Assembly: GCA_963966185.1 (NCBI GenBank)
Contig: CAWZYM010000369.1
Coordinates: 566,001 to 630,000, forward strand
Source of the DNA: Rhabditoides inermis
Taxonomy: Eukaryota; Nematoda; Chromadorea; Rhabditida; Rhabditidae
Direction: 5' to 3'
Length of the DNA stretch: 64,000 bases
Shown: one piece after another, positions 1 to 10,470 of the stretch
Layout of the letters: every line of letters begins with the position of its first letter
Position numbering within the stretch: position 1 is the first letter of the stretch
The notes under the pieces: model-generated
What the model saw: only the letters and a program-made list of their open reading frames with translations
What the model was told of the DNA's origin: nothing
Database searches by the model: none
Program-made: the position numbers and the translations under genes

Positions 1-974
1 GGTACGACCACATACAATTATGGAACATAAATACATATTGACTGAATCATGAATGTTTTCCGTCCCAAAATGAGAAGGGCCAGGCATGTCCGAGGTGAGT
101 CTTGAGTACCACTATACAGAAAATGTTCTAACTACATGCCTCGCGAAAGAACATAAAAATGCATTGTGAAAATGTTCTAACTACATGCCTCGCGAAAGAA
201 CATAAAAATGCATTGTGAAAATGTTCTAACTACATGCCTCGCGAAAGAACATAAAAATGCATTGTAATTTGTTACAACTACAAAACTACATATGTACTAC
301 CGATAGACTCCTAACCGCTTCATACCCCAGAACACTGAAATGTGAACTTTTAGTTTAGTACACTGGAATCACCCAACTCAACTACTCAATTCATGCATAT
401 CGCTTGTCAACTAATAAGTACAGGTTGTGTCTTACACTAATAATCAGCTAGCCTGGAAATGACGGGAATGAAGATTGCATTTGCTAGTATGATCTGAACA
501 ATTCTCTCTCAGCCATACAAATTTGCTCATTTTGCTCCTTCAATTTCTTTCCACTATTATAGATTTTTGTTATATATAGAAAGCTCATTCCGATTCGATT
601 CGATTGAGTACTTGGTCTAGTCGCACCTAGTTGCATCGAGTGCATCTGTCTGTATGTTTTTCACGATATATGAACGTAACTTGTGTGCATACTAGCGCCC
701 CGGCGCGCTGTCGCGTTTGCATTCTCAGCTCGAAACGACTGCTACACAACCGAGCGCTGCGCCTGCGCTGCGCCTCTCGTGCTAGCGTTCACAGACTTCA
801 TACACGCTATAGCCAGTGAGTTTGGGGTTTATCATTGTTTTTGGAGGACGGAAACTGATACGTTTCGTTTAAACTGTTAGGTTGCGTTAACGACATCCAT
901 TTCACGTACGTAGAACGAGTGATGGGGACTTGGGACGCAGCATGGATTTTAAAACGAAGTACCTTCATTTGCAG
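1..974. other. No gene recognised; upstream flank of chemoreceptor fragment
   Basis: No convincing exon was found. The expected first exon(s) of the chemoreceptor (TM1-TM2) should lie here or before the window, but no hydrophobic splice-bounded segment was recognised. The stretch contains the 49-bp tandem repeat at 120-265 and a GC-rich patch at about 690-790. Confidence 0.5.
120..265. repeat. 49-bp tandem repeat, three copies
   Basis: A 49-base unit beginning AAAATGTTCTAACTACATGC is repeated three times back to back (about 120-168, 169-217, 218-265) with almost no differences, so it is a recent tandem duplication. Nothing coding is visible. Confidence 0.95.
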
Positions 975-1800
975 CGATGCCCTATGTGATTTACATGACT
1001 GTGAACTGGCGAGCGGATGTGTTAGCATACGATCCACACTACATCATGGTCTCCGCGGCTCCGCTGCCAATGAAGATCAAAATCAACTGCGTCATCACAA
1101 TAGCTATAGCCATCGATAGACTTTCGGTGAGTTTACGCGTTAGTACTTATTAGTGGTAACGTGGTTAGTGGTTGTTCGCGGTGGGAAACAAGTTATCAGA
1201 TATATGATGCTAACGTCAGAATCAGACGCTCAAACATTTCTGTTCAGGCTCTCTGCTGGCCGGTCACATATCGCCTCAAAAACCAAACCAGATTCTGCGC
1301 GAGAACTCTCCTCATAGGAGTCACTCTAGGCATCATAGACGTTATACTGGAGTTCAATCTCAAGGATAAATACATGGACGTGTGTCACCTTGTGTTTTCA
1401 GTCGACACAGTTGATTTCAGGTGAAATACAACTGCGCCAGTATCGGCTGCTTTGTCAGTGATCACTTTCGCTACTACTGGGGCATCAGTAACATGGTGGG
1501 CACTTTTTTGTCCAACCTCCTAATTTCGACAAGTGTATGAAAATGAAGGTATCGCAAGAACTCGTGTGGACCTTGACTAAATCCTCTGCAGTTCACAGGT
1601 CACGAAACATTTCCAGTACATTCCTTTTTTCATTTCCAACTTAGTTTTGTGAGTTTCTTTGTTTCATGTTCTCGGGCTCACTCTCGTGTTTCTCACTCTA
1701 GCTATCATTGTAAAGGTTCGCGAATTTATCACATCCCAATTACTCACCTGTCAATCGGATTCTAATAAAGAAATAAAAAAGATAACCATGACAACACTGA
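975..1800 (+). CDS. Chemoreceptor fragment, srbc-type 7TM (TM3-TM5)
   Basis: Three phased exons were read: 975-1,126 (starts MPYVIYMTVNW, ends ITIAIAIDRLS, the TM3 end with a DR motif), 1,248-1,379 (ALCWPVTYRLKNQ then a TM4-like hydrophobic run) and 1,421-1,495 (CASIGCFVSDHFRYYWGISN). Introns are 121 and 41 bases with GT-AG ends. The CASIGCF...FRYYWG loop is typical of nematode serpentine receptors of the srbc class, which are chemosensory GPCRs of the sensory cilia membrane. A TM5-like stretch (FHVLGLTLVFLTLAIIVKVR) follows at about 1,662-1,800, but its acceptor and phase do not join cleanly to the previous exon. Together with the missing TM1-2 this suggests a damaged gene. The rest of the receptor appears about 7.5 kb downstream. 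Confidence 0.7.
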
Positions 1801-1879
1801 TTCCCAGGAGTAATACAATTAGAGAGGGCGCGCAGCGCCCTCTCTTTTGGCTTAGGATAGGGATCGCGCCAGAATTTTC

Positions 1880-2260
1880 AATAAGCGATACCCAAAGGTC
1901 ATGTTAGCAACCATGTAAACTCATCCGTACCATGTTAGTTAGATTCGCACCGTTCCGTAGGCCATTTCACTGGTCGGTGGCATCTTTGTATCTCTTCTCC
2001 GAAAGAAGTTATGAGAGATCGCGCGCACCTAAGAGGCGAGAGGCCAGCGCTTCCTTCCCGTCACGCTGACCGCCGACTTTTTCCAACGTGCACCCAACTT
2101 GCACCCAGCGTGTAGCCAGCCTCGCCGCCGCCAGCGTCTAATGCGCGCCGGGTTTGCATATTTTGGCTGGCTCACTATAATTAAGCGAGGCGCGATACCG
2201 ACTGGTAGAAAACATGTGAAAACGTTTTGTGAAACGTAACGACAATTCGTGAATACTTGT
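1880..2260. repeat. Dispersed repeat R1, copy 1
   Basis: The segment containing TAGTTAGATTCGCACCGTTC, then GGCCAGCG...CTTCCCGTCACG, recurs at about 29,206-29,415 in the same orientation. Its second half (GTGCACCCAACTTGCA through GTGAAACGTAACG) recurs inverted at about 21,285-21,490. No coding potential was recognised. Confidence 0.75.
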
Positions 2261-2275
2261 GAATTTCAAAGAGAG

Positions 2276-2405
2276 AGAACAGAGAGATAGATAGAGAGAG
2301 AGAGAGAGCAGAGAGAGAAAGAACAGGGGAGAAAGAAGAGAGAGAGAGAGCGGGGGAGAGTGAATGAGTGAGTGAGTGAGTGAGTGAGTGAGTGAGTGAG
2401 TGAGT
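2276..2405. repeat. GA then GAGT microsatellite
   Basis: An impure (GA)n tract runs directly into about ten GAGT tetramers (2,363-2,405). Open frames across it are low-complexity artefacts. Confidence 0.9.
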
Positions 2406-2419
2406 GATTCAAGTTCGCT

Positions 2420-2735
2420 AGGAAAATGCTGACAGCTACCGATGACCGCTGGAGTAAGAAAGTCATTCTTTGGAGACCGAAAGGACCTGGTCGAATTGGA
2501 GCTCCGTATAAGGAATGGGAAGATGACTTCATAGCGGAGCTACCAGATCTCACGAAGACACGGGCACGAAAGGAATGGAAACGACTGGCTACCGAGTACC
2601 GAGGAACCTGCAGTTTGGAATCAGATCATCTCCCGGCGCTTCTCATTATAACACCCGAGGACCCATGCATACACTATTGTATATGTTCATGAAATGCGAT
2701 TCCGGATAAAGTATTTGATTTGATTTGATTTGTCC
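2420..2735 (+). mobile_element. RTE-like LINE, 3-prime end only
   Basis: The frame 2,426-2,692 encodes the C-terminal tail found after the reverse transcriptase of RTE-type LINEs: DDRWSKKVILWRPKGPGR, then GAPYKEWEDDF. It ends at a stop and is followed by a short 3-prime region finishing in repeated TTTGA units, a typical RTE microsatellite tail. Everything upstream is missing, so this is a 5-prime-truncated dead copy. The related element at 7,684-8,573 has a longer piece. Confidence 0.75.
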
Positions 2736-2754
2736 ACTGTCCGTTATGCCGTTA

Positions 2755-2880
2755 TGCGCAGGTTTGTGTTAGTATTTGTAAACGTTTTGTGCATGCGCTT
2801 TTGTTGAATTGGGTCAAGAAAAACTTAATATTTTACGCAAGTACTTTTTAACAGATAATACATGTGCTTTTGTTGAATTT
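2755..2880 (+). repeat. Dispersed repeat K (GTTTGTGTTAGTATTTGTAAACG)
   Basis: A block with GTATTTGTAAACGTTTTGTG, then TTTTGTTGAATTGGGTCAAG, then ACGCAAGTACTTTTTAA. The same ordered blocks recur at about 8,572-8,660, 29,640-29,780 (inverted), 29,885-30,005 and 55,690-55,770 (inverted). No coding function is visible. Confidence 0.75.
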
Positions 2881-3239
2881 CATAGAAATTTCTTCTCTTA
2901 CTGATTCCCAAGCTCTGTCGGTAATTAGTACGCACAGAACTATTATGTGACACATTTTATGATGTGACGCACAATGTTGCGTGTATATGTAACTATATTT
3001 TTCTTGATATTGTATAGAAACAATTTTAATCGACACTTTTCTAAATTTCGGTCGCCGTGGAGTAAGTGAATGTCTGCGCTCTCACCCGACAGCGTGCTCT
3101 CTCGCGATTTCTCTGCGCGCCCTGCCCGCCTGCCGGGAGAGAGAGCTAAGCCAGAGTGACGGGACATGCTTTTTAACAGGCTATCATTATTCCTGCTGTC
3201 TGACCTCGAAGGCACATGGGATTGTTGCACATGCGTAGT

Positions 3240-3479
3240 TTTTTTTTTTCGGATCCGGATCCCGAACATGCCAAATGGAATGACAGTCCGGAAGTGCGTC
3301 GCACTCTGACATGCAGTCGATCAGCGACAGAACATGGGGTAAAGTGGAGAAGGTCGGAGATCGTACTCTTTCAGCGGGGCATACAGGGGACCGTTGACAG
3401 TCGACAGCAGGAGGAAGAGACGAGCTCGCATCGCTGGCGAGAGCATCACTGTTAGCAATCCAGAGCCGAGCGGAATTAT

Positions 3480-3537
<58 letters not shown>

Positions 3538-3570
3538 AGAGAGAGAGAGAGAACGAGAGAAAGAGAGAGC
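3240..3570. repeat. Low-complexity: T run and (GA)n microsatellite
   Basis: A nine-T run at about 3,241 and a (GA)n tract at 3,480-3,570. Open reading frames here (poly-Ser/Leu one way, poly-Arg/Glu the other) follow from the repeat. Confidence 0.9.
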
Positions 3571-3760
3571 CACATTAGCGTTTCGAATTCATAAATCATC
3601 GTCTGTTCACTTTGTTACTTGAGTTACGGAATTCGCCATTTGTGTGAGTGAGGACGTTAGTAGGCTTTGGAGGAGTGCGTAGGGATAGGAAAAACAAATA
3701 AAAAAAAGTTGATGTGTTTTCATATACATTATTAAAGTATTAAAGTATTTATTTCCAGAA

Positions 3761-4033
3761 TCAAAGACAGATGTGACAGGTTATATCAAACGTAGATAGG
3801 TTTAGTCTGTAAATCTTGTTGGGTCCATGATGACCTTCCATTGGTGCGGATCTTCTCGTGCCATCCTCTGCCAGTTGCTTTCGTAGATAGGATGCAGCCT
3901 TCTCGTAGCACGATTCTTCCTTCCTCGGCCAGAGTACAGCATCATGTCCTCGAGGTCCTTGTTTGTGCGTAGTGATAGGAAAATGCCATTCTCTTCCAGT
4001 TGCCTCTGACTTTTCATATACACAGCATATCAC
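3761..4033 (-). mobile_element. Possible LINE 3-prime relic
   Basis: The minus strand holds two overlapping open frames; one reads NWQRMAREDPHQWKVIMDPT near its end, in the style of the tail that follows LINE reverse transcriptases. There is no catalytic motif and no clear tail, so the assignment is weak. Confidence 0.3.
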
Positions 4034-4096
4034 AAATCACATGATAAATGTTCCACAATCAGTCGTTGTTTCGGGGTACAGACGATTCACCAGCTC

Positions 4097-5090
4097 CTCG
4101 TGTACGTCAAAGTACTGCCATACTAGCTATTTCAGTACTGCCATAGTACCGCCTATGGCAGTCCTAAAATTTCGCCATTAGAACTGCTATAGTACCTTTC
4201 TAGTCGTTCCTTAGTACAACGCTAATACTGCCATCGTATTCATGTTCATTATTGGTTCATATACTAGCCATCGTTTTCATGCATATAAACATTCCTTATA
4301 CATCATACGTACATATACGTGCATTGCATGTTGCATACCTTCACAAAACAACAGAACGCTTATCAATTTACATGTTTATTATAGTAAAACGTAATAGAAT
4401 GGGTGGGGTGGGTTAGATCATTGTAGCTGCAATTCTGGCATCTTCTTGCTTATGCCGGGCATCCGCGTAGCAGTGTAATTCCGAGCCCCCCGCTTGTCCG
4501 ATGGTCCGTAGATGCGTACCCTAAACGACATAGCATGTACACAGTAGGCAAACACAATACGATACCGATTTACAGTGCAGTATAAATATGTACTACCCAC
4601 CTTTCAATGTCGACTAGAAGACGGGGTGATCCTTCTCACTCACCACTGATATTGTTGTTCGTTGCACACATCACAAAACCGCAACTTCTGGAAAAGAGAA
4701 ATCTTGCACACACCACAAAACACACAAGCAAATAAGAAACATACATGTATATGGTACATACTAACCGAAAGCGAGTACGCACGCGAGTAGACTAACTGAT
4801 TATAAATAAAACGACGACAACAAAACAACAAAACATAATGAATACAAGTAAAAAACAAACAAACAAAACATTAAGGCCAGACCAGCTGATCTGAAAAATA
4901 ATGCTACCTGTGATTGTTTTCGTTGCGAGATCATGCTTCCATTCAAAAATGGCAGTACTATAGTAGTACTAATAGAGCTACTGCTATGGTAGTACTAACA
5001 TAAGGCTATCAGTAGTGCCAAAGTAGTGAGCGTGAGTTTCAGTAGTACTTTAGTATCGGGGAAATACTATGGTACTACTTTGCGTTTTGC
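4097..5090. repeat. Palindromic AGTACTGCCATAGTA-rich element
   Basis: Units close to AGTACTGCCATAGTAC occur several times at 4,105-4,240 and, mostly as the complement (GGTAGTACTA), at 4,950-5,090. The outer blocks are roughly inverted copies enclosing about 700 bases of AT-rich DNA. No coding sequence was recognised inside. Best described as a degenerate foldback or non-autonomous DNA element. Confidence 0.5.
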
Positions 5091-5099
5091 CAGTCGTTG

Positions 5100-5750
5100 A
5101 ATCCATGCAGGGCACTGAAACCGACCATAGTTTCATACAATCGCTATCATAATTAGCGGTCATAATCATAATTCGACTGCAGCTTTCATGAAAACTTTGA
5201 GAGTCAGTTTTTTAAGTTTAGAGCCGAGATAAAATCGGCAAAAAATTGAAAAAAAAACCCACTAGCTTCCCCATGGTGAGTCCGGGCACGAAAATTTCAA
5301 ATGGATGATACGGTAACTAAGAGCTTCCAGAAATTTATAAGAAATGACCGTCATTTCTTTTCGATAAACGCAGTGTGGTCGCTCAAAATTAGAGGATCCG
5401 CTGATGAGGTTTGATATAATTCATTCGCTACAGTCAGCCTGCCTGCGAATCATAACACGTGTAGAATTCAGTCAATCATCTGGGATTTTTGTCCACTTTA
5501 TGATCAGAAACATGGACTGTTTTCCGAAGATGTGCTGATACCTTTGTCTGCAGTGTTTCTGGTTGTCCAGCATCTGAATTGCCCGACAACATTTCACTTG
5601 TTCAAATTTAATCGTGTGAATGTGCCCGGAAGGCACAACTACAGAAACTGTCAGAAATGAGATTTTTAGCCTCCGCCTCCACCTTTTCTCGAGCGTTTGC
5701 CAGTGTCCTACTATGCTTGAAATTTGAATTTCAGCATCTTAATTAGCATA
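5100..5750. other. AT-rich region without a recognised gene
   Basis: No coding or RNA feature was recognised. A short phrase, TTCACTTGTTCAAATT, occurs at about 5,597 and again at about 5,758, directly before the LINE endonuclease fragment, so part of this is probably the same element. Confidence 0.4.
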
Positions 5751-5769
5751 CAACAATTCACTTGTTCAA

Positions 5770-6318
5770 ATTCAATCCTTGTCCCTTAATCCCCTTTCAA
5801 TACTGGTTGTGTGTGAAACTTGGCTGAGTCGATCTGACGCAGTCCCATCTTTTCCCAATTACACATGTCACTCGGTCTCTCGCTCTCACAAGGGTGGTGG
5901 CGGCGCACTCATTTGCATACCCGCGCGCTTAACGCATAAACTACTCGCGGCCCACACGTGTCCCTCATTCGATGCAGTAGCCGTTCGTGTTTTGATAGAC
6001 AAGCGCGAGTGTGTTATAGTCGGTGTGTATAAACCACCTGGAGACGATCGCACCTTTGTTCCTATGTTTTCTAAATTCATGGATGATTCAAAACCTAAAG
6101 GCACTCTTCTCATGGCTGGTGATCTAAACTTCCCTGGAGTCCGGTGGGAATCGCAGGCATCAGACTCTTCTCTGTCACAGAGTTTTCTAGACTATTGCAA
6201 TTCCTCGGGTTTATATCAGTTAGTCCTAGAACCGACGCGCGGAAATAACGTTTTAGGTATAATTCTCACCTCGGACCGAACTCTTTTGAAAAAAGTAAAG
6301 TCGAAACATCCAAACTAA
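5770..6318 (+). mobile_element. LINE apurinic-like endonuclease domain fragment
   Basis: Translation from 5,779 gives an AP-type endonuclease of a non-LTR retrotransposon. VVCETWL is the motif around the catalytic Glu, VGVYKPPGDD is the mid-domain motif, and AGDLNFPGVRW holds the catalytic Asp and Asn. EPTRGNNVLGIILTSD is the usual closing region. The domain nicks target DNA for target-primed reverse transcription. The frame stops at 6,318 without a reverse transcriptase, so this is an internal fragment. By style it suits a CR1/Jockey-like element and could be the missing 5-prime half of the family at 11.6 and 49.1 kb, but they do not overlap and this is unproven. Confidence 0.75.
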
Positions 6319-6635
6319 CAAATAGACAAGCAATCTAGTTTCGATTATTTCGACATTTGCTTGTGAAAAAAAAACAATTTATTAAATATCAGTGTTTCAT
6401 CAACTCATGCAGTGGGATACTTAGTTAAACTAGTTCACAGCGTTAGTACGAAACTTTCATAGCAATTATTTGGTGATTTCGACTGACGTCATTCAGGCAG
6501 ATCGATATTCTTGAAACGCATCGTAGACCAGCTGGCGAGCAGTGGCCTCATCTGGACAGTCGATGGAAGAGGAGACGACCCTCGTGAAGAAGGGAGAGGG
6601 GCAGGGAGAGGTGGAGGGGAGCACGCTGAGAGGAA

Positions 6636-6642
6636 AGAGGGT

Positions 6643-6703
<61 letters not shown>

Positions 6704-6735
6704 GAGAGGGAGAGAGAGAGAGAGGGAGAGAGAAA

Positions 6736-6774
<39 letters not shown>

Positions 6775-6812
6775 GAGAGGGAGAGAGAGAGAGAGAGAGA
6801 GGGAGAGAGAAA

Positions 6813-6843
<31 letters not shown>

Positions 6844-6985
6844 GAGAGACCCACGTCCTTCCAAGTATCCGGCACGACCTTCTAGTCGCGTTGTACCTCA
6901 TTCCGCCGCAGTTGGCGACTCCTGTGTGAGAGATGTTTGAGAGACAGGGAAGAGAGGAAGGGAGGGAGGGAGAGACAGAGAAAGA

Positions 6986-7027
<42 letters not shown>

Positions 7028-7219
7028 TTCGCACAGATTGATGCAGTTTGCCTGACTGGGCTCGGTCACCGCGTGTAACTCGTTGAGACAGTCGACATCG
7101 GGAATGGAGATGTACACGGGGGGCACGTCATCCTCGGAAGAGACCTGCATCTCTCACTCTCTCTCTCTCTCACCCTCTTGCCTCTCTCCCTCTCTTTCTC
7201 CTTTCTTCTCCCATCTCTT

Positions 7220-7260
<41 letters not shown>

Positions 7261-7290
7261 CTTCTCTCTCCTTCTTTCTCCATTTTTCTA
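6636..7290. repeat. Compound (GA)n / (CT)n microsatellite block
   Basis: (GA)n with scattered GC and GGG interruptions at 6,636-6,850 and 6,950-7,022, then (CT)n at about 7,150-7,290. The halves are in opposite strand sense with about 130 bases of ordinary sequence between, so the block could form an imperfect hairpin. All reading frames here are low complexity. Confidence 0.9.
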
Positions 7291-7683
7291 TTTCCTCTCT
7301 TCTACGTGAACTTTGTCGGTACAGAGAAAGTGGAAGTTGCGGTAAACGATCGTCTTAAGTGACCTGCATAGATTCTCATATTGAACGGTTGAAAGACTAC
7401 AGGTAGCGGTCAGTCTCTTCGAACTACTTCGCATTGCCTTCAAACTACTACCAATATGCCTTGCGATATGCCCTCGGATCACTTCAAACTACTCCAAGCG
7501 GCTTTGTATTACTCCGGATAGCTTTCGAAATACTTCGAACTACTTCTGATATGTGTTTGAAGAGATGGACCGCACTTTCAGAATTGCATTCAGAATCCCC
7601 CTCGACCATCCCCCGCGAACAAATTCAGCTACTGGTTGGAACACGTCGGACTTCATGAGATATTCGTATAGTCCACGACGCTT

Positions 7684-8573
7684 ATAGAGTTCAATTCAAT
7701 TCAATTCAATTCAATTCAACATTTATCCGGTATCGCATTATGTGATCATAACTCAAAACAGTAATCATTCACAGAGTAGCGCCGGGAAGCAAAATTCTTC
7801 CATCTTGTCGCATCAGCGTCCGCGGCCACATTCTTCCATTCCTCCTCGAGGGTCCTCCTATTGGTCTGGATCGTCTTCTTGAATTCGTCGCTCCACTGTA
7901 GATGGGGGCGACCGGCCTTGCCTTTCCTTGGCGGGTTCCAATCGATCACGCGTCGCGTCCATCGGTCGTCGTTGCAAGTCATGATGTGGCGGGCGAACCT
8001 CCACTTCCTTGATCTCGCCTCGCACAGCACGTCTCGTAATCCCGTCAGTCGTCGTATATCCTTGCACGGCACTTTGTCCAGCAGAGTCAACCCGAGCATC
8101 TTTCGTTCCATTCGTCGTTGGACAGTTCTCAGCTTCTGCAGGTCTTCTCTCCTTAGACTCCATGTTTCGGCAGCGTAGGTGAGTGCGGGAAGAACTGCCA
8201 TCCGAAATACTTTCCTCCGCAGTCGCATCGGCGCACTCTTCAGCGTCAGGAACTGGCTATGGCGGAAGAAAGCGCCCCAGCCAGCCTGTATCCTCCTTGT
8301 CACCTCCACTCGGTCGTCAGCCAGAAAACTAAGAGAGCGGCCCAGGTAGACGAATTTGTCCACGTACTCCACTTCTCCTCCGTCCAGTCTGATGCTCTTC
8401 TTCGGTCCGTTGCTCATGACAACCGTCTTCTTCCTGTTCACGTACAGCCCGTAGTCGCTGCTCTTCTCCGCGAGTTCCTCCAGCATCCTTTCTGCAGCCG
8501 AGGCCGAACGTGCAAAAAGGATGATGTCGTCAGCATAACAGAGATGAGTCAGCTTCTGTCCTCCAATGTCCAG
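7684..8573 (-). mobile_element. RTE-like LINE, 5-prime-truncated reverse transcriptase
   Basis: The minus-strand frame 8,486-7,746, extended upstream to about 8,573, encodes the second half of an RTE-type reverse transcriptase. CYADDIILFA is the catalytic YxDD motif, ALTYAAETWSLRREDLQKL is the thumb-region signature, and ERKMLGLTLLDKV followed by DDRWTRRVIDW is the RTE tail. The 3-prime end is five TTGAA-type pentamers at about 7,689-7,713 (written TTCAA on the plus strand). Palm motifs before YADD and the endonuclease are missing. The 741-base open frame implies a young insertion, although the truncated copy cannot mobilise itself. Dispersed repeat K abuts its truncated end. Confidence 0.85.
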
Positions 8574-8768
8574 TTTGTAAACGTTTTATGTTTTATGCAT
8601 GTGCTTTTGTTGCATTGGGTTAAGACAAAGTGAATCTCTTTACGCAAGTACTTTTAAAAGAAAATTAAAGATGCGTTCAGTCATCTCTAAAGCAGTTCCT
8701 ATTTTGCATTCGGGAGTGTTAAAAAAGACCGCGACGAACAAAAAAACAAAACACACTCAACTTACCTG

Positions 8769-9126
8769 TTTTAAAGCAACAGTGGCGACTTATTTTCGAC
8801 TCGGAGTATTATTAAAAATCATATTATCCTAACACATTTGCAATTTTTGCGAAAGAACGACGTTTCTGCGTAATTTTCGATTCTGCCACAGCCGAAATGC
8901 AGCTCAAAATTTGAATTTCCCGCCAACGCTTTTCTGCAAAAACTGGGGTCGGACACATGACCGCAAATAAACAACGCCCGGGCACTTGCTTCTTGGCTCA
9001 GTGCATGTGCGCTGCGTTGTGGCACCCGATCTCCGCGGGTTCGAGTTACCTCCAAATGTTTTGCTCGTGTGAAAATGAGGAGTTGTGGCAGGTTGTGGCA
9101 GAAATAAGTCGCCACTGTGCCTTTAA
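8769..9126. mobile_element. TIR MITE carrying one tRNA-like block
   Basis: The ends are inverted: TTTAAAGCAACAGTGGCGAC on the left and the complement GTCGCCACTGTGCCTTTAA on the right. Inside, about 8,986-9,050, is a tRNA-like block on the plus strand with an A-box-like TGGCTCAGTGCATGTGCG and a B-box-like GGGTTCGAGTT. A second copy lies inverted at 22,297-22,675, and a tRNA-less relative at 21,551-21,710. It encodes no protein, so it is non-autonomous. Its right end directly abuts the next chemoreceptor exon. Confidence 0.8.
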
Positions 9127-10470
9127 GCTTCGCGGGCTTGAGCTCAAATCGCATGATTCTAACCGGGAACAACAGAAGCGGACACAAGTCAACATGCTCT
9201 CACTCGCTATACTACTAGTGTGTATTGTGAGTATGACGTCACTCGGATAAACATGTAAAGTACTTTTTCCAGCTGTTCATCACGATTCCTTCAGTGTTCG
9301 TCGGCTTTTTCAAGATGTTCGGCAACTACATCTTCTCGATAGTTGGGCCCTTCTATATTAGATTCATTTCGATCACATTCATTTCCTTATGATGCCTTAT
9401 ATGATCAGATGCAATTTTCCCCTCCCTTTGATTCTAGAGTGTTGCTATCGAGACGTTACCGTGGTGGAAACTGGTGCCTGCCCCAGAGTGCATTGCCTCC
9501 TCATGTACTCACTCGGGTTCCTCCGCCCACTCTCCCTCGCCACCTCCAGGCAGGGGTGGGTATTAGTTGAAACTGCTGGTTTTACAGATTGATACGCACT
9601 TATTTGTTGCATTGATTTTTTTCCTTCATTTTTCATCATATTTTGTGTGTGGCACAGTGTGAACTGTAATAAATTATTATTATAGTGAGTATGGTTTTAC
9701 CGTTATCTCAAGTTCTAAATATGATATTTCTAACATGAAGTATCGTTTAGGTCACAGAAGCCAATGATAACCAAACTGATATCAGAGATACCGTAGAAAA
9801 TCACTAGTCGAAAATCGTTTTCAAATCCACAGGACCGGCCATACGTTTCGAGATATTTACTTTAAAAATTTTGAAGCTAAACCGTGTGGATTGCTTTTGC
9901 GGCCTGTCACTCTAATCATGCGAGCTGTGAAACAGCGGCGGTTGCCTAGTCGATAGAGCGGTCGTCTGTCAAGCGGCAGGTTGTGGGTTCGCCCCCTGTC
10001 GACGTAATTCATTTTGCCGATCTTCTGTGAACTCGTACTTCGATTGATTGGGGTCAGTAACTAACCGCGCCCAACAATTCTGCGCACTCTTCTCTTTTAT
10101 TTCTCTCTCGCGCTCTCTCGCGTTATGAGTGTGCAGGAGAGAATAGGCGCTCTATCTTTGAAGAGCAAGTCTTCCTCGCACTGTCTGGCGTTCAAAGCGT
10201 TGTTGCTTCAACTATTCTGTTTCAGCTGGTCTGCTATTGGCTGGAAGCACCAACGTTGTCGTCTACATTTGCCTGCATCGCGAAATGAACAAAGTCTTTC
10301 GTCAATTCTGCCGAAAAACTTCAGCCACCCAGAAACCTCCACAATCGTTCAGTCGGTCAATATGCCGCGTGCACGTCACGAGTAGAATATGCAGTCGCAC
10401 ATTGTTGTATGTACATGTAATTACAGTTGTAATTGTATTTTATCTTTATCACGCTGTCGTTGTAATATGA
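9127..10470 (+). CDS. Chemoreceptor fragment, srbc-type 7TM (TM6-TM7, tail)
   Basis: Three segments: about 9,127-9,226 (SNREQQKRTQVNMLSLAIL, loop 3 and TM6), 9,273-9,341 (LFITIPSVFVGFFKMFGNY) and 10,226-10,470 (GLLLAGSTNVVVYICLHREM, TM7 with the nematode LHREM tail motif, then about 50 basic residues to a stop). This complements the TM3-TM5 fragment at 975-1,800, so both probably derive from one srbc gene or two tandem copies. Problems: the first exon acceptor would be the end of the MITE (CCTTTAAG); the second exon runs VGPFYI into a dispersed repeat with no donor where TM7 should join; and the third exon needs a one-base carry-over that the second does not supply. The loop-3 motif SNKE/SNRE appears in both fragments. 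A pseudogene, or two broken tandem paralogues, is more likely than a working receptor. Confidence 0.6.
9361..9690 (+). repeat. Dispersed repeat L, copy 1
   Basis: A segment starting CCTTATGATGCC and running through TAGAGTGTTGCTATCGAGACG and CCCCAGAGTGCATTGCCTCC to GTGTGAACTGTAATAAATTA. It matches 42,030-42,340 closely. The polyadenylation-like end plus ATT repeats suggests the 3-prime end of a non-LTR element. It interrupts the chemoreceptor between TM6 and TM7. Confidence 0.75.
9745..10015 (+). repeat. tRNA-like SINE-style repeat A, copy 1
   Basis: About 190 bases beginning near CAGAAGCCAATGATAACC lead into a tRNA-like block at about 9,935-10,003 (A-box-like TTGCCTAGTCGATAGAGCGG, B-box-like GTGGGTTCGCC). 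The whole unit recurs at 18,645-18,905, and its leader also at about 24,280 and 28,015. No matching acceptor stem is evident, so it is not a functional tRNA gene. Confidence 0.75.

Noticed and set aside
120..265. CRISPR-like direct repeats
   Set aside because: Copies are contiguous with no unique spacers, in a eukaryotic context.
631..880. Short frames near 630-880 as receptor first exons
   Set aside because: No hydrophobic TM1-TM2 pattern and no splice sites in phase with the 975 exon.
3187..3599. Overlapping plus and minus frames near 3.2-3.6 kb
   Set aside because: Built on the T run and GA microsatellite; no domain or splice support.
5401..5430. CTGATGAGG as a hammerhead core
   Set aside because: No GAAA at the right distance and no stem II.
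6489..7150. Ser/Leu-rich and Arg/Glu-rich open frames
   Set aside because: All arise from (GA)n/(CT)n microsatellite; the same applies to similar frames near 3,400, 17,300, 19,300, 20,100, 43,500 and 45,300.
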